DNA from: Lentisphaerota bacterium
Lineage (GTDB): Bacteria; Verrucomicrobiota; Lentisphaeria; Oligosphaerales; JABHEG01
Length of the DNA: 64,000 nucleotides
Assembly (NCBI GenBank): GCA_018676675.1
Contig: JABHEG010000127.1
Location: forward strand, 1-64,000
Direction: 5' to 3'
Positions within the stretch are counted from its first letter, which is position 1. Each line of letters begins with the position of its first letter. A model generated the notes under the pieces. It was not told the origin of the DNA and made no database searches. It was given only the letters and a program-made list of their open reading frames with translations. The translations under genes were made by a program, and so were the position numbers. This document shows, one piece after another, positions 29,909 to 37,977 of this stretch.

Positions 29909-31234
29909 TCATGTAACCAGCTCACCAACGACGCGTCTACCCGAGAGGACCTGCGTCACCCGCGCTGTTACAAACTCATTGGCCGACACCTCGTTGTCCG
30001 GATCACCTATCTCCACCCGTAGGTAGTTGTCAGACCATCCCGCCACAATGTTCCCTTCGCGTCGCGTCTCAATCAGGACAACCAGATCCTTCCCCACCTG
30101 GGATTCAGCAAAACCGATGGACTGTTCCTGCGCCAGAGCGGACAGACGCCGGTGCCGGACAGACGCAGTTGCTCCCTCAACCTGGCCAGGCATGTCAGCT
30201 GCAGCTGTCCCCGGTCGTGGTGAATAGGTGAACACATGCAGGTAATCAAAGGCCAGCTCTTCCATGGTCTCCATGCAGCGTGAAAACGCCCTTTCGTCTT
30301 CTCCAGGGAAACCCACGATCACATCCGACCCTATGCACACACTGTCCACAACACTCCGGGCATGAGCCACAAACTCCCGGAATTCGGCCACGGAGTACCG
30401 ACGATTCATGAGATTGAGGATACCGTCTTCACCATACTGAATGGGGAGATGCAGGAAACGACACACATTGTCTCTTCGGGCCATGGTATCGATGATGCGA
30501 TGAAGGACAGGCCCCGGTTCGGTTGAGCTCAGTCGCAGACGTAAATCGCCCGGAAGCTCACACATTTCATCGACCAGATCAGCCAGGTCCCGCCCCCCAT
30601 CTCTGTATGTGGCGATGTTCACACCGGTCATGACAAGCTCCCGGTGACCATTATCGAGGAGCTCCCTGGCCTCACGCAGAATATCATCCCACCGACGCGA
30701 TCTGGCCGGGCCACGGGCCACTGGGACAATGCAGTAAGAGCAGGAAAAATCACACCCTTCCTGAATCTTGAGATTGGCCCGTGTGCGTTCGGGGTAGTAT
30801 CCACACCCTTCCTCAACAAAAGACTCCCCTTTTCCATCGAATATGGGCGAGCTAGCGGCCATTCCCTGAACAAATCCGGATCCGGGTAGACAGGACCTCA
30901 ACTTCCCCTTTCCCGGATTGGGAAGGAGCAGATCGGCGCCCGTGCCCATCATCTCTTCGCCCCTGGCCACATCCACGGGGCAACCGGCCAGCACGATGAA
31001 GGCATCAGAACACCGACGTCGCGCGCCTCTCACAGCCTGCCGAGTCTTCTGTGTAGCTGGCCCCGTCACGGTGCACCCATTGATCACCAGCACATCAGCA
31101 TCCTGCCCCCACGGCACAATCTCGTACCCATGTCGACGAAGATCATCGGACATCAACCCGGTGTCAGCCTGATTCAGCCGACACCCCAGCGTGTGGAAAG
31201 ACGCCCTTCTACATCGATGCCTTTGCTCACTCAT
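29909..31234 (-). CDS. mtaB: MtaB-type tRNA (t6A37) methylthiotransferase
   Basis: A 441-residue radical-SAM enzyme. The N-terminal UPF0004 domain has three cluster cysteines, Cys18 (TLGCRLNQ), Cys54 (NGCTVTG) and Cys85 (LAGCPV). The radical-SAM motif CDFSCSYC supplies Cys161, Cys165 and Cys168. A TRAM-like beta domain closes the protein (LVVLIETRREGNIVAGWSDNYLRVEI). LGCRLNQ and INGCTVT fit the MtaB subgroup rather than MiaB, so it should convert t6A to ms2t6A at tRNA position 37. It follows the FGGY kinase by three bases and ends the recF-kinase-mtaB operon. Confidence 0.92.
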   Translation of the reverse strand: MSEQRHRCRRASFHTLGCRLNQADTGLMSDDLRRHGYEIVPWGQDADVLVINGCTVTGPATQKTRQAVRGARRRCSDAFIVLAGCPVDVARGEEMMGTGADLLLPNPGKGKLRSCLPGSGFVQGMAASSPIFDGKGESFVEEGCGYYPERTRANLKIQEGCDFSCSYCIVPVARGPARSRRWDDILREARELLDNGHRELVMTGVNIATYRDGGRDLADLVDEMCELPGDLRLRLSSTEPGPVLHRIIDTMARRDNVCRFLHLPIQYGEDGILNLMNRRYSVAEFREFVAHARSVVDSVCIGSDVIVGFPGEDERAFSRCMETMEELAFDYLHVFTYSPRPGTAAADMPGQVEGATASVRHRRLSALAQEQSIGFAESQVGKDLVVLIETRREGNIVAGWSDNYLRVEIGDPDNEVSANEFVTARVTQVLSGRRVVGELVT

Positions 31235-31237
31235 CGC

Positions 31238-32659
31238 TCATACCTCGCCCCCCGGGAGCCCGTTCACCCACATCTTGTACCGCTGTTCGTACGCTGCCTT
31301 GCGCTCGCTCTGCGGCAGGGCTGCGTCTGCCACTGAAATAGTCGAACGGCCCACCTCACTCTCCGGCCTTCCCCCGCACATCAAGGCCGATCCCAGCAGG
31401 GAATCTCCGGCTCCCGGACGAACAGGGCATCCGAGGATATCTGCTAACATCCGCACCCACACAGCACTGTGACTCCCTCCACCAGTCACGGTTATCTCAG
31501 AGGGAGAGCGATCTGCCTTGAGTTCGGTCTCTATCAGATGACGCAACAGAAAGCCAATGCCCTCCAACACGGCATGGGCCCGTTCACCACTGGTCCCTTC
31601 TCCCTGCCAGCTGGTCTCAGCATCCAGCCTCTGTGGATAGAAAAAACACCAATCATGCCCTGGAACGCCATCGTCTCCCAACGCTCTGTCTGCGGCTCTG
31701 TCAAATTCAGCAGCGGACCGCCTGGGCATCAACTTCTCTCTCGCCCAATCCAACGCCCTACATCCTCCGTCCCGCGTCGACAGCTCGTAGTACCCTCCGC
31801 CCGGGTACGGGCCCCAACACGCCTCAGTGTGGTATGGTCCAGGCTCCTCACCCGCATACCGATAGACAACCAACGCCGTTCCCAGCGTCACAACCATTCC
31901 ACCCCTGTGACATCCATTCCCAAAGGCGCCGGACGTCTGATCATTGCCGGCAAACACAACGTCGCACTCCGGGTCAAGGTGCTTCGGCGCACCAGCAATG
32001 CGCACGCGCTGGCCAACTGCGACGACGTCCGGGAGCTGATCTCTCCTCAAGCCGCACAGGACCAGTGCTTCCTTCCACCACCCTCCCTCACCAAGCGAAT
32101 AAAGGCCGCCCATCGCGGCAAGATTGGAGTCAGTGATGTTCGGCAGACCGAGGTCCATCGCGAAGAACGCCGGCAAAGACACCAGCCGTGCATCTGCAGG
32201 AAGCCCCCCCCTCATATGCCTGTCCGCCCACAGCACCTTCGCCGATTGAAGCTGTGGCACCGGCGACGAAAAACTACAGTGCTCATGGAACTCCCCACCA
32301 AGAGCAGCCCCAATCTCAGCCGCCTCCTTCTCAGCGCGCCGATCCATCCAGCTGTAAAAGGGGGTGATTGCCTCCCCAGATGGGTCAATCAATGTGAATG
32401 TCTGAGCCTGACTCGTGATGGCAACGCAACCTATCATTCCTTCCCAAGAGGAGAGCGGACGCAGCACGGAGTCCAGCAGGGATCGCCATCCGGCCACGGC
32501 GGACGCAGCACAGAACTCCACGTTGACCCCATCATCAACGCTGTATTCGACAGGAACAGACGCTTCAGTCAGGCGCTCAAACTGATCGTCGAAGACGGCA
32601 GCCTTCAGGTTTGTCGAACCACAGTCAACCGAAAGCGTGAGTGTTTGGGTCTCTGACAC
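31238..32659 (-). CDS. FGGY-family carbohydrate kinase
   Basis: A 473-residue sugar kinase of the ASKHA fold. LSVDCGSTNLKAAVFDD at 9-25 is phosphate-1, FAGNDQTSGAFG holds the catalytic Asp, TLGTALVVYRY is phosphate-2, and TGGGSHSAVWVRMLADILGCPV is the adenosine/FGGY C-terminal signature. The substrate cannot be told from sequence (xylulose, gluconate or another sugar). The start is a GTG at 32659 with AGGAGGAAG just upstream. It lies 28 bases after recF and three bases before mtaB, an unusual position for a sugar kinase. Confidence 0.9.
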   Translation of the reverse strand: MSETQTLTLSVDCGSTNLKAAVFDDQFERLTEASVPVEYSVDDGVNVEFCAASAVAGWRSLLDSVLRPLSSWEGMIGCVAITSQAQTFTLIDPSGEAITPFYSWMDRRAEKEAAEIGAALGGEFHEHCSFSSPVPQLQSAKVLWADRHMRGGLPADARLVSLPAFFAMDLGLPNITDSNLAAMGGLYSLGEGGWWKEALVLCGLRRDQLPDVVAVGQRVRIAGAPKHLDPECDVVFAGNDQTSGAFGNGCHRGGMVVTLGTALVVYRYAGEEPGPYHTEACWGPYPGGGYYELSTRDGGCRALDWAREKLMPRRSAAEFDRAADRALGDDGVPGHDWCFFYPQRLDAETSWQGEGTSGERAHAVLEGIGFLLRHLIETELKADRSPSEITVTGGGSHSAVWVRMLADILGCPVRPGAGDSLLGSALMCGGRPESEVGRSTISVADAALPQSERKAAYEQRYKMWVNGLPGGEV

Positions 32660-32687
32660 GCGCTTCTTCCTCCTGGATCTCCTGGGA

Positions 32688-33809
32688 TCACGACGTGATG
32701 CCGCCGTTCTCTACTTTGTACACCGCCGGCGAAAGGTCCTGCAGCTCTTCAGAAATCTCTGTACAGGTCACGAAAACCTGGTCTGCTTGCGCAAGTGCCC
32801 CGAAAAGCGCACCCCGACGAGCAGGGTCCAGTTCGCCGAATACATCGTCAACCAGCAGCACAACAGGTCGTCCATCGCCGCAGTTTTCGCGAACAAGATT
32901 CAAGCACGCCAGTCGCAAGGCAAGACACGATGCACGACGTTCGCCTTCAGAACCGAACAGGGCAACGTCTCGCCCGTTGAGCTGGAACGTAAACCCGTCT
33001 CGATGCGGACCACACCGCGTGCCTCCCTCATTCAGGTCTCTATCACGGAATCGGTCCAGAGCTTCTGAGAAACACGCCATCACATCAGCTTGGGAACCGG
33101 TCGTGTCCAGGCATCGAGGGAGAGAGGGAGAGAAGACCACACAGACGGTAAGATCAGTTTCTGGAAACAGCTGCGGCGACAGTGCGGCCAGAGAGGCATT
33201 GAGGAGCTCTATCCAGCGGATTCGGCTCGCCACCAGGAAAGCACCGTGTTCAATCAAGAGGTGTTCGTAAGACGCGAAGGCCTGTTCAGGGTACTTATCC
33301 GGACGCCTCAGCATGAGATTCCGACAGCGAAGGGCTTCCAGATAACGCTGGAGATTCATCAGGTACAAGGGGTCGACTTGGCAGAGGAAGATATCGAGGA
33401 AACGCCGGCGCAGGCCAGCCGTCCCTGTGACCAGCTCAATGTCCTCAGGGACAAGAGTCACGCAGATGAAGCTGTTGATGAAATCACTGGCCTTTTCAAT
33501 GCTCTGCCCATTCAGTTGCAGAACACGCTTCTCGCCATAGCCCACAGACAGCTCGGCCGACGGAGATCCACCTTCTCGACCAGACAGCTTCCCACTGACG
33601 AAGAACCCCTCTGACTCCCATTGCTTGAGCGGAGCGATCCGACGTGATCTGAACGAACGCAGAAGAGCCAGGTAGCAGATGCCCTCAAGGACGTTGGACT
33701 TGCCCTGACCGTTCCCCCCCACAAGAACGTTGAATCCGGACACCAGATCCAGATCCAGGGATGCGTAGTTACGGAAGGAACGCAGTCGGAGCTGGGACAA
33801 GTAAGCCAT
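32688..33809 (-). CDS. recF: DNA replication and repair protein RecF
   Basis: A 373-residue SMC-like ATPase that helps load RecA at single-strand gaps. LRLRSFRNYASLDLDL opens the protein, GGNGQGKS at 31-38 is Walker A, and VVLLVDDVFGELDPARR is the signature/Walker B region. Length matches the family (about 360-375). The ATG at 33809 is chosen because the RecF-typical start MAYLSQLRLRSF follows it; the open frame upstream to 33866 is not conserved in type. It lies downstream of dnaN, from which it is separated by a terminator-like hairpin. Confidence 0.95.
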   Translation of the reverse strand: MAYLSQLRLRSFRNYASLDLDLVSGFNVLVGGNGQGKSNVLEGICYLALLRSFRSRRIAPLKQWESEGFFVSGKLSGREGGSPSAELSVGYGEKRVLQLNGQSIEKASDFINSFICVTLVPEDIELVTGTAGLRRRFLDIFLCQVDPLYLMNLQRYLEALRCRNLMLRRPDKYPEQAFASYEHLLIEHGAFLVASRIRWIELLNASLAALSPQLFPETDLTVCVVFSPSLPRCLDTTGSQADVMACFSEALDRFRDRDLNEGGTRCGPHRDGFTFQLNGRDVALFGSEGERRASCLALRLACLNLVRENCGDGRPVVLLVDDVFGELDPARRGALFGALAQADQVFVTCTEISEELQDLSPAVYKVENGGITS

Positions 33810-33880
33810 GTCACTATCCCGAGAACAGTGTAGGAAACCGGTAACGCGATTCGCCCAACCGGCCATATCGGCGGGACCAA

Positions 33881-33912
33881 AGGAAAAGCCTGCACAACTC
33901 TGTGTGCAGGCT
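33881..33912 (-). terminator. Intrinsic terminator between dnaN and recF
   Basis: On the minus strand AGCCTGCACA, a CAGAGT loop and TGTGCAGGCT form a perfect 10-bp stem followed by TTTTCCTTT. It lies about 30 bases after the dnaN stop, so it should end or attenuate dnaN transcription and let recF be expressed at a lower level or from its own promoter. Confidence 0.85.
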
Positions 33913-33940
33913 CATAACGTAACCGGATCGCAACGGAACA

Positions 33941-35032
33941 TCAGCCCCGCATGGGCATGACAACACAGAGGAAGCCCTCATCTCCGGCAATTGAGACTGG
34001 GCTGTACTCGTCGTTGAACTGCATGAGAAGCTCGTCGCACTCAAGATGCCGAAGGGGATCCCCGAAGAAGACCGGGTTGAAGGCGATCTCAAACGGTTCT
34101 CCTTCATAGGAGACGTCCACAGGCTCGTTAGCTTCGCCGAACTCATTACTAGTCGCAGAGATCGTGACGACACCATTCTCCAGGCGAAGCCGCACAGAGG
34201 AACTGCTCTCGGTCACAACCATGGAAACACGGTTCAGAACCGCCGCAAAGGTCTCCCTCGGAATCCCAATCGACTGAGTGAAGTTCGCCGGAATCACCTG
34301 TCGGTAGTTCGGGTAGGTCCCCTCAACAAGCTTGGATGTGATGAAGGTGGCACCGAACGAAAAGGCCGCTCTGGCCTCCGAGAGCTTGACGCTGACGTCT
34401 CCATTGCTCGGCATTGTTCGTTCGAGTTCAGTGACCACCTTCGGCGGAAGAATCACGTCCCCATCCGGCAGCGAATCACCTTCAAGCGTCCGTTCTACCA
34501 ACGCCAGGCGTCGACCATCGGTCGCTGCCATCGTCAGAACACCACTACGGAGGCTGAGTAGAATCCCGTTCAGCACATGCCGTGTTTCATCCGTGCTGCT
34601 GGCATAGGACACCTTGGCCAGCGATTTCTTGAACTCATCGGCAGGGATGGTGAACCCCCACTCCTCAGAGAACTCCGAATCGCGCGGGAATTCGTTATCT
34701 GCCAGGCCAACGATTTTGAAGAAGGACTTCAGGCACGAAATAGCGGTCAGCTGATTGTCATCTGTGTCCAGAGATATCTCGCCGGACGGGAGGGAACCAA
34801 TGATCTGAGCAAACTTCTTGGCGGGGAGAGTTGTGGCCCCCGCCTCCGTGACGTCAGCGTCAAGGGTTGTACGTATGCAGACTTCCAGATCGGTCGTGGT
34901 CAACACGATCTTCCCGTCTTCACACTCCATCAAGACATTGTTCAGTGCTGGCAACGTTGTCCGGGTGCTGACGATATTGAGAACCCGGCGCAGGCCTGCA
35001 AACAGCGATTCCTGAGATACCGTCGCTTTCAT
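33941..35032 (-). CDS. dnaN: DNA polymerase III beta subunit (sliding clamp)
   Basis: A 363-residue beta clamp. MKATVSQESLFAGLRRVLNIVSTRTTLPALNNVLME is the typical first domain opening, with later FPRDSEFSEEW, DETRHVLNGILLSL, ATDGRRLAL and the C-terminal VSIAGDEGFLCVVMPMRG, close to the canonical VVMPMR(L) end. The ATG at 35032 is chosen over an upstream in-frame start at 35071 because the conserved start MKATVSQ follows and AGGAAAGGG lies upstream. The clamp encircles DNA and tethers the replicative polymerase. Its upstream region is AT-rich and may be the origin. Confidence 0.97.
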   Translation of the reverse strand: MKATVSQESLFAGLRRVLNIVSTRTTLPALNNVLMECEDGKIVLTTTDLEVCIRTTLDADVTEAGATTLPAKKFAQIIGSLPSGEISLDTDDNQLTAISCLKSFFKIVGLADNEFPRDSEFSEEWGFTIPADEFKKSLAKVSYASSTDETRHVLNGILLSLRSGVLTMAATDGRRLALVERTLEGDSLPDGDVILPPKVVTELERTMPSNGDVSVKLSEARAAFSFGATFITSKLVEGTYPNYRQVIPANFTQSIGIPRETFAAVLNRVSMVVTESSSSVRLRLENGVVTISATSNEFGEANEPVDVSYEGEPFEIAFNPVFFGDPLRHLECDELLMQFNDEYSPVSIAGDEGFLCVVMPMRG

Positions 35033-35333
35033 TCGGAGGCGGCCCTTTCCTGCAATTCGGCCGTTGTTCACAGCCCAATAGTCTATTACCTTCTATCTAG
35101 GTATATAACCTATCCGTATCAGTATACCCCGGCAGAAGTCAAACAATAGCGGGACCCGTTGAAAATGCAAGGGTTATGACATCGACGCCCTACTCATATG
35201 TAAGTGGATAACCTGTTGATAGTGTGTAAATAAAGAAATTAACAGGTGTTATCATCAGGTTAATTGGTTGATATTAACAGGCTTCTCAACAGGACGCTGC
35301 ACGAGCCGCGTCCCCCGACAAGGACCTCACCCC
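35033..35333. other. AT-rich dnaN-gmhA intergenic region, candidate oriC
   Basis: About 300 bases between divergent dnaN and the SIS-domain gene, conspicuously AT-rich compared with the flanks. DnaA-box-like words matching TTATNCACA at eight of nine positions occur at 35064-35072 (TTGTTCACA) and 35203-35211 (AGTGGATAA, reverse). The word AACAGG or its complement appears at 35212-35217, 35241-35246, 35276-35281 and 35288-35293, twice as TTAACAGG exactly 35 bases apart. Runs such as TAAATAAAGAAATTAA could serve for unwinding. Divergent promoters must also lie here. dnaA itself is not in the window. Confidence 0.5.
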
Positions 35334-35987
35334 ATGCAAACGGCGGTCAAAGCACATCTTGATGGCTTGTTCCAACGATACAGCCTTCTCGCAGATATAC
35401 GCCATGACATTGTGTCAACGTTTGAGATTTCCGCCGGAGCGTTCCGGAACGGCAAGAGGCTCTTCGTCTGCGGCAACGGGGGCAGCGCCGCGGACTCCGA
35501 ACACATCGTGGGTGAACTCATCAAAGGGTTTCTCTCCCCCCGCCGTCTGTCCGCGGAAGCCGGGGACAGCATTGCTGAAGCCTGTGATGCCGCGGATGCC
35601 GCCCAATACCTTCGGGATAACCTCCAGTATGGACTCCCCGCCATCAGCTTGACCGGTCACCCCTCTCTCGCAACTGCAGTCGCAAATGACACAGCGGGTG
35701 ACATGGTGTTCGCTCAGCAGCTGTTCGCCCTCGGCCGGGAAGGTGACGTTCTTCTGGGCTTGTCCACTTCCGGCAACGCCCGGAATGTCTACCTGGCTGC
35801 CCTTGTGGCGCGAACATTGGGGATGTCCGTGCTCGCACTCACCGGTGCCGGCGGAGGCCGGATGCGGTCTGTCGCCGATGCGTGCGTCTGTGTGCCGGAA
35901 ACTGAAACGTTTCTGGTTCAAGAGCTGCATCTGCCGGTGTATCATGCCCTGTGCGCCATGTTGGAGGCGGAGTTCTTCCCCGAGTGA
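35334..35987 (+). CDS. gmhA: SIS-domain phosphoheptose isomerase (GmhA-like)
   Basis: A 217-residue protein of the GmhA/DiaA type. FVCGNGGSAADSEHIVGELIKGF is the sugar-phosphate-binding P-loop-like turn with the conserved SAADS-H-E block, and LLGLSTSGNARNV holds the second phosphate site. It would convert sedoheptulose 7-phosphate to D-glycero-heptose 7-phosphate for surface polysaccharide. The related DiaA binds DnaA and regulates initiation; adjacency to a candidate origin makes that alternative worth noting. ATG 35334 follows AAGGACC. Confidence 0.85.
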   Translation: MQTAVKAHLDGLFQRYSLLADIRHDIVSTFEISAGAFRNGKRLFVCGNGGSAADSEHIVGELIKGFLSPRRLSAEAGDSIAEACDAADAAQYLRDNLQYGLPAISLTGHPSLATAVANDTAGDMVFAQQLFALGREGDVLLGLSTSGNARNVYLAALVARTLGMSVLALTGAGGGRMRSVADACVCVPETETFLVQELHLPVYHALCAMLEAEFFPE

Positions 35988-36086
35988 GACTCGCCAGGTT
36001 GGTCGTTTCGAGGCCCGGAGACCGGCGCTACGGACTGTTTCCTGGCACCCGTCCCGTCACCGCCTCCGTGCCATCTGTCCTGAGCA

Positions 36087-36115
36087 TTGACACGAGCGTG
36101 TGGATGTGGTATTTG
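36087..36115 (+). promoter_or_regulatory. Putative sigma70-type promoter of the pilus motor operon
   Basis: TTGACA (36087-36092), a 17-base spacer, then TATTTG (36110-36115), about 97 bases upstream of the first PilB-type gene. The -35 is perfect and the -10 has four of six consensus bases. Confidence 0.5.
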
Positions 36116-36211
36116 TAAGTCCTGTCCAGACGGGCGATTTCGTGTCCCAACTCCCGTCATAATCTGAGTTCGGATAGCACCTCTGTGTGACTATATAGTG
36201 AGGTAGTAAGC

Positions 36212-37930
36212 GTGACTGGCTCTGATGACCTGACTGTTGAGCTGTTGATTGTCAACGGTATGATTACGGAGGAACAGGCTGAGGAGGGCCGCCACACTGC
36301 CCAGGATCGTGACTGTCCCATCATCGAGGCCTTGGAATTCCTTCACTATGTGACTGAAGAAGACGTCACCATGATGTTGGCTTCAGAGTATGGGATGGAT
36401 ACCTTCGACCTCGGTGATTACCAGATTCCTCCGGAAGTCATCGCCGCAATTCCTCCTGAAATCGCCCGCCGATACCGTGTCGTTCCCGTTATGAAGGGAG
36501 AGGGCACCATTACCGTGGCGATGGATGACCCCACCGATCTGGAGTCCCTCGATTCCCTGCGCTACATCCTCAAGGGGGATGTTGAGGGTGTTGTCGCCTC
36601 CAAAAAGCAGATCAACCAAGCACTCAATTACCACTATGGGACGGTGGAAGAGACGGTTGAGTCTTTCCTGGAGGATATCACCGAGGGTACCCTCGACATC
36701 AGTGAAGTCGGCACAACAGACCTCACCACTGAGGTCGCGGCGGAAGAAGAGGATGATGCGCCCATCATTCGTCTTGTGTCACTGATCATCCTTGAGGCGT
36801 TCCGAACTCGGACTTCTGACATTCACCTCGAGCCCCTGGAGAAGCGGTTCCGTGTGCGTTACCGCATTGACGGCGTACTCACCGAGGTGGAAAATCCCCC
36901 GAAATATCTGCAGAACAACATCGTCAGTCGTCTCAAACTGATGGCAAGTATGGACTTGTCCGAGCACCGAATCCCGCAGGACGGACGTATTCAGATCGGC
37001 GCGATGGGCCGGAATCTGGACCTGCGCGTATCCAATATTCCTACTACACATGGTGAGTCCATCGTCATGCGCATTCTCGACAAGAGCAGCGTCATGCTCG
37101 GCATCTCGGAGCTGGGGTTCCTTGCCGATGATGAGGCTCTCATCCTCAAGATCATCGCGCTTCCTGACGGCATCTTCCTGGTGACCGGCCCGACGGGATC
37201 AGGAAAGACCACATCGCTCTACTCATTTCTGCACACCCTCAACCAACCAACCCGGAAGATCATCACGGCCGAGGATCCGGTCGAGTACGAGCTATCGGGG
37301 ATCAACCAGGTGCAGATCAACCATGACATCGGGCTCGACTTCACGTTTGCCCTGCGCGCCATGCTGCGTCAGGCGCCCAATGTGATCATGGTTGGTGAGA
37401 TCCGTGACTTGGAGACGGGGGAAATTGCCATCAACGCTGCCTTGACCGGGCATTTGGTGTTCAGCACCCTCCATACCAATGATGCACCCAGTACGGTAAC
37501 ACGCCTTATTGACATGGGGGTCAAGCCGTTCCTGGTCGCTTCCTCAGTACGGGCCATCATGGCTCAACGTCTCGTACGGCGCCTTTGCAAGAACTGTTCT
37601 GCCGAAACACAGGCGACGGAAACGGAGATTGAAGCCTTGGAATTGGGTGATGATTTCTTCGATGGCGCGACCCTCATGCGTGGGAAAGGATGTCCTGAGT
37701 GCACCAACGGGTACAAGGGCCGCATGGGCATCTACGAGATCTTCATGGTTGAGCCCTCGGTGCAGGACTTGATCTACAAGAAGGTAACGGCCAGTGTGAT
37801 TCGTCGTGAGGCACGAGCCTTGGGGATGCGTACATTGCGCGATGATGGTCTCCGCAAAGCGGCCGCTGGTGTCACAACGCTTGAGGAAGTCATCCGGACC
37901 ACAGCTGCGGATGATCCTGACGAAGAGTAG
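36212..37930 (+). CDS. pilB: Type IV pilus assembly / type II secretion ATPase (PilB/GspE), copy 1
   Basis: A 572-residue hexameric motor ATPase. An N-terminal MshEN/T2SSE_N domain (about 5-150) precedes the ATPase core with Walker A GPTGSGKT at 326-333, the Asp/His boxes (ITAEDPVEYEL, GHLVFSTLHTND), Walker B in NVIMVGEIRDLET, and a zinc-binding CKNC...CPEC. It powers pilin or pseudopilin polymerisation at the inner membrane. The start is a GTG at 36212 with GAGGTAG upstream. A second ATPase of the same kind follows 47 bases later, then PilT and PilC. Confidence 0.93.
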   Translation: MTGSDDLTVELLIVNGMITEEQAEEGRHTAQDRDCPIIEALEFLHYVTEEDVTMMLASEYGMDTFDLGDYQIPPEVIAAIPPEIARRYRVVPVMKGEGTITVAMDDPTDLESLDSLRYILKGDVEGVVASKKQINQALNYHYGTVEETVESFLEDITEGTLDISEVGTTDLTTEVAAEEEDDAPIIRLVSLIILEAFRTRTSDIHLEPLEKRFRVRYRIDGVLTEVENPPKYLQNNIVSRLKLMASMDLSEHRIPQDGRIQIGAMGRNLDLRVSNIPTTHGESIVMRILDKSSVMLGISELGFLADDEALILKIIALPDGIFLVTGPTGSGKTTSLYSFLHTLNQPTRKIITAEDPVEYELSGINQVQINHDIGLDFTFALRAMLRQAPNVIMVGEIRDLETGEIAINAALTGHLVFSTLHTNDAPSTVTRLIDMGVKPFLVASSVRAIMAQRLVRRLCKNCSAETQATETEIEALELGDDFFDGATLMRGKGCPECTNGYKGRMGIYEIFMVEPSVQDLIYKKVTASVIRREARALGMRTLRDDGLRKAAAGVTTLEEVIRTTAADDPDEE

Positions 37931-37977
37931 GCCTTGTCCGGGGCCAGGCGGTCCGGACGGTTAAGAGGTAATCGTAC

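Noticed and set aside
31469..32656. 395-codon open frame antisense to the FGGY kinase
   Set aside because: The minus-strand frame contains all kinase motifs; this one shows Pro/Arg/Ser-rich shadow composition.
35072..35160. dnaN promoter at TTGACT/TATACT on the minus strand
   Set aside because: The two boxes are only 10 bases apart, too close for a sigma70 promoter.
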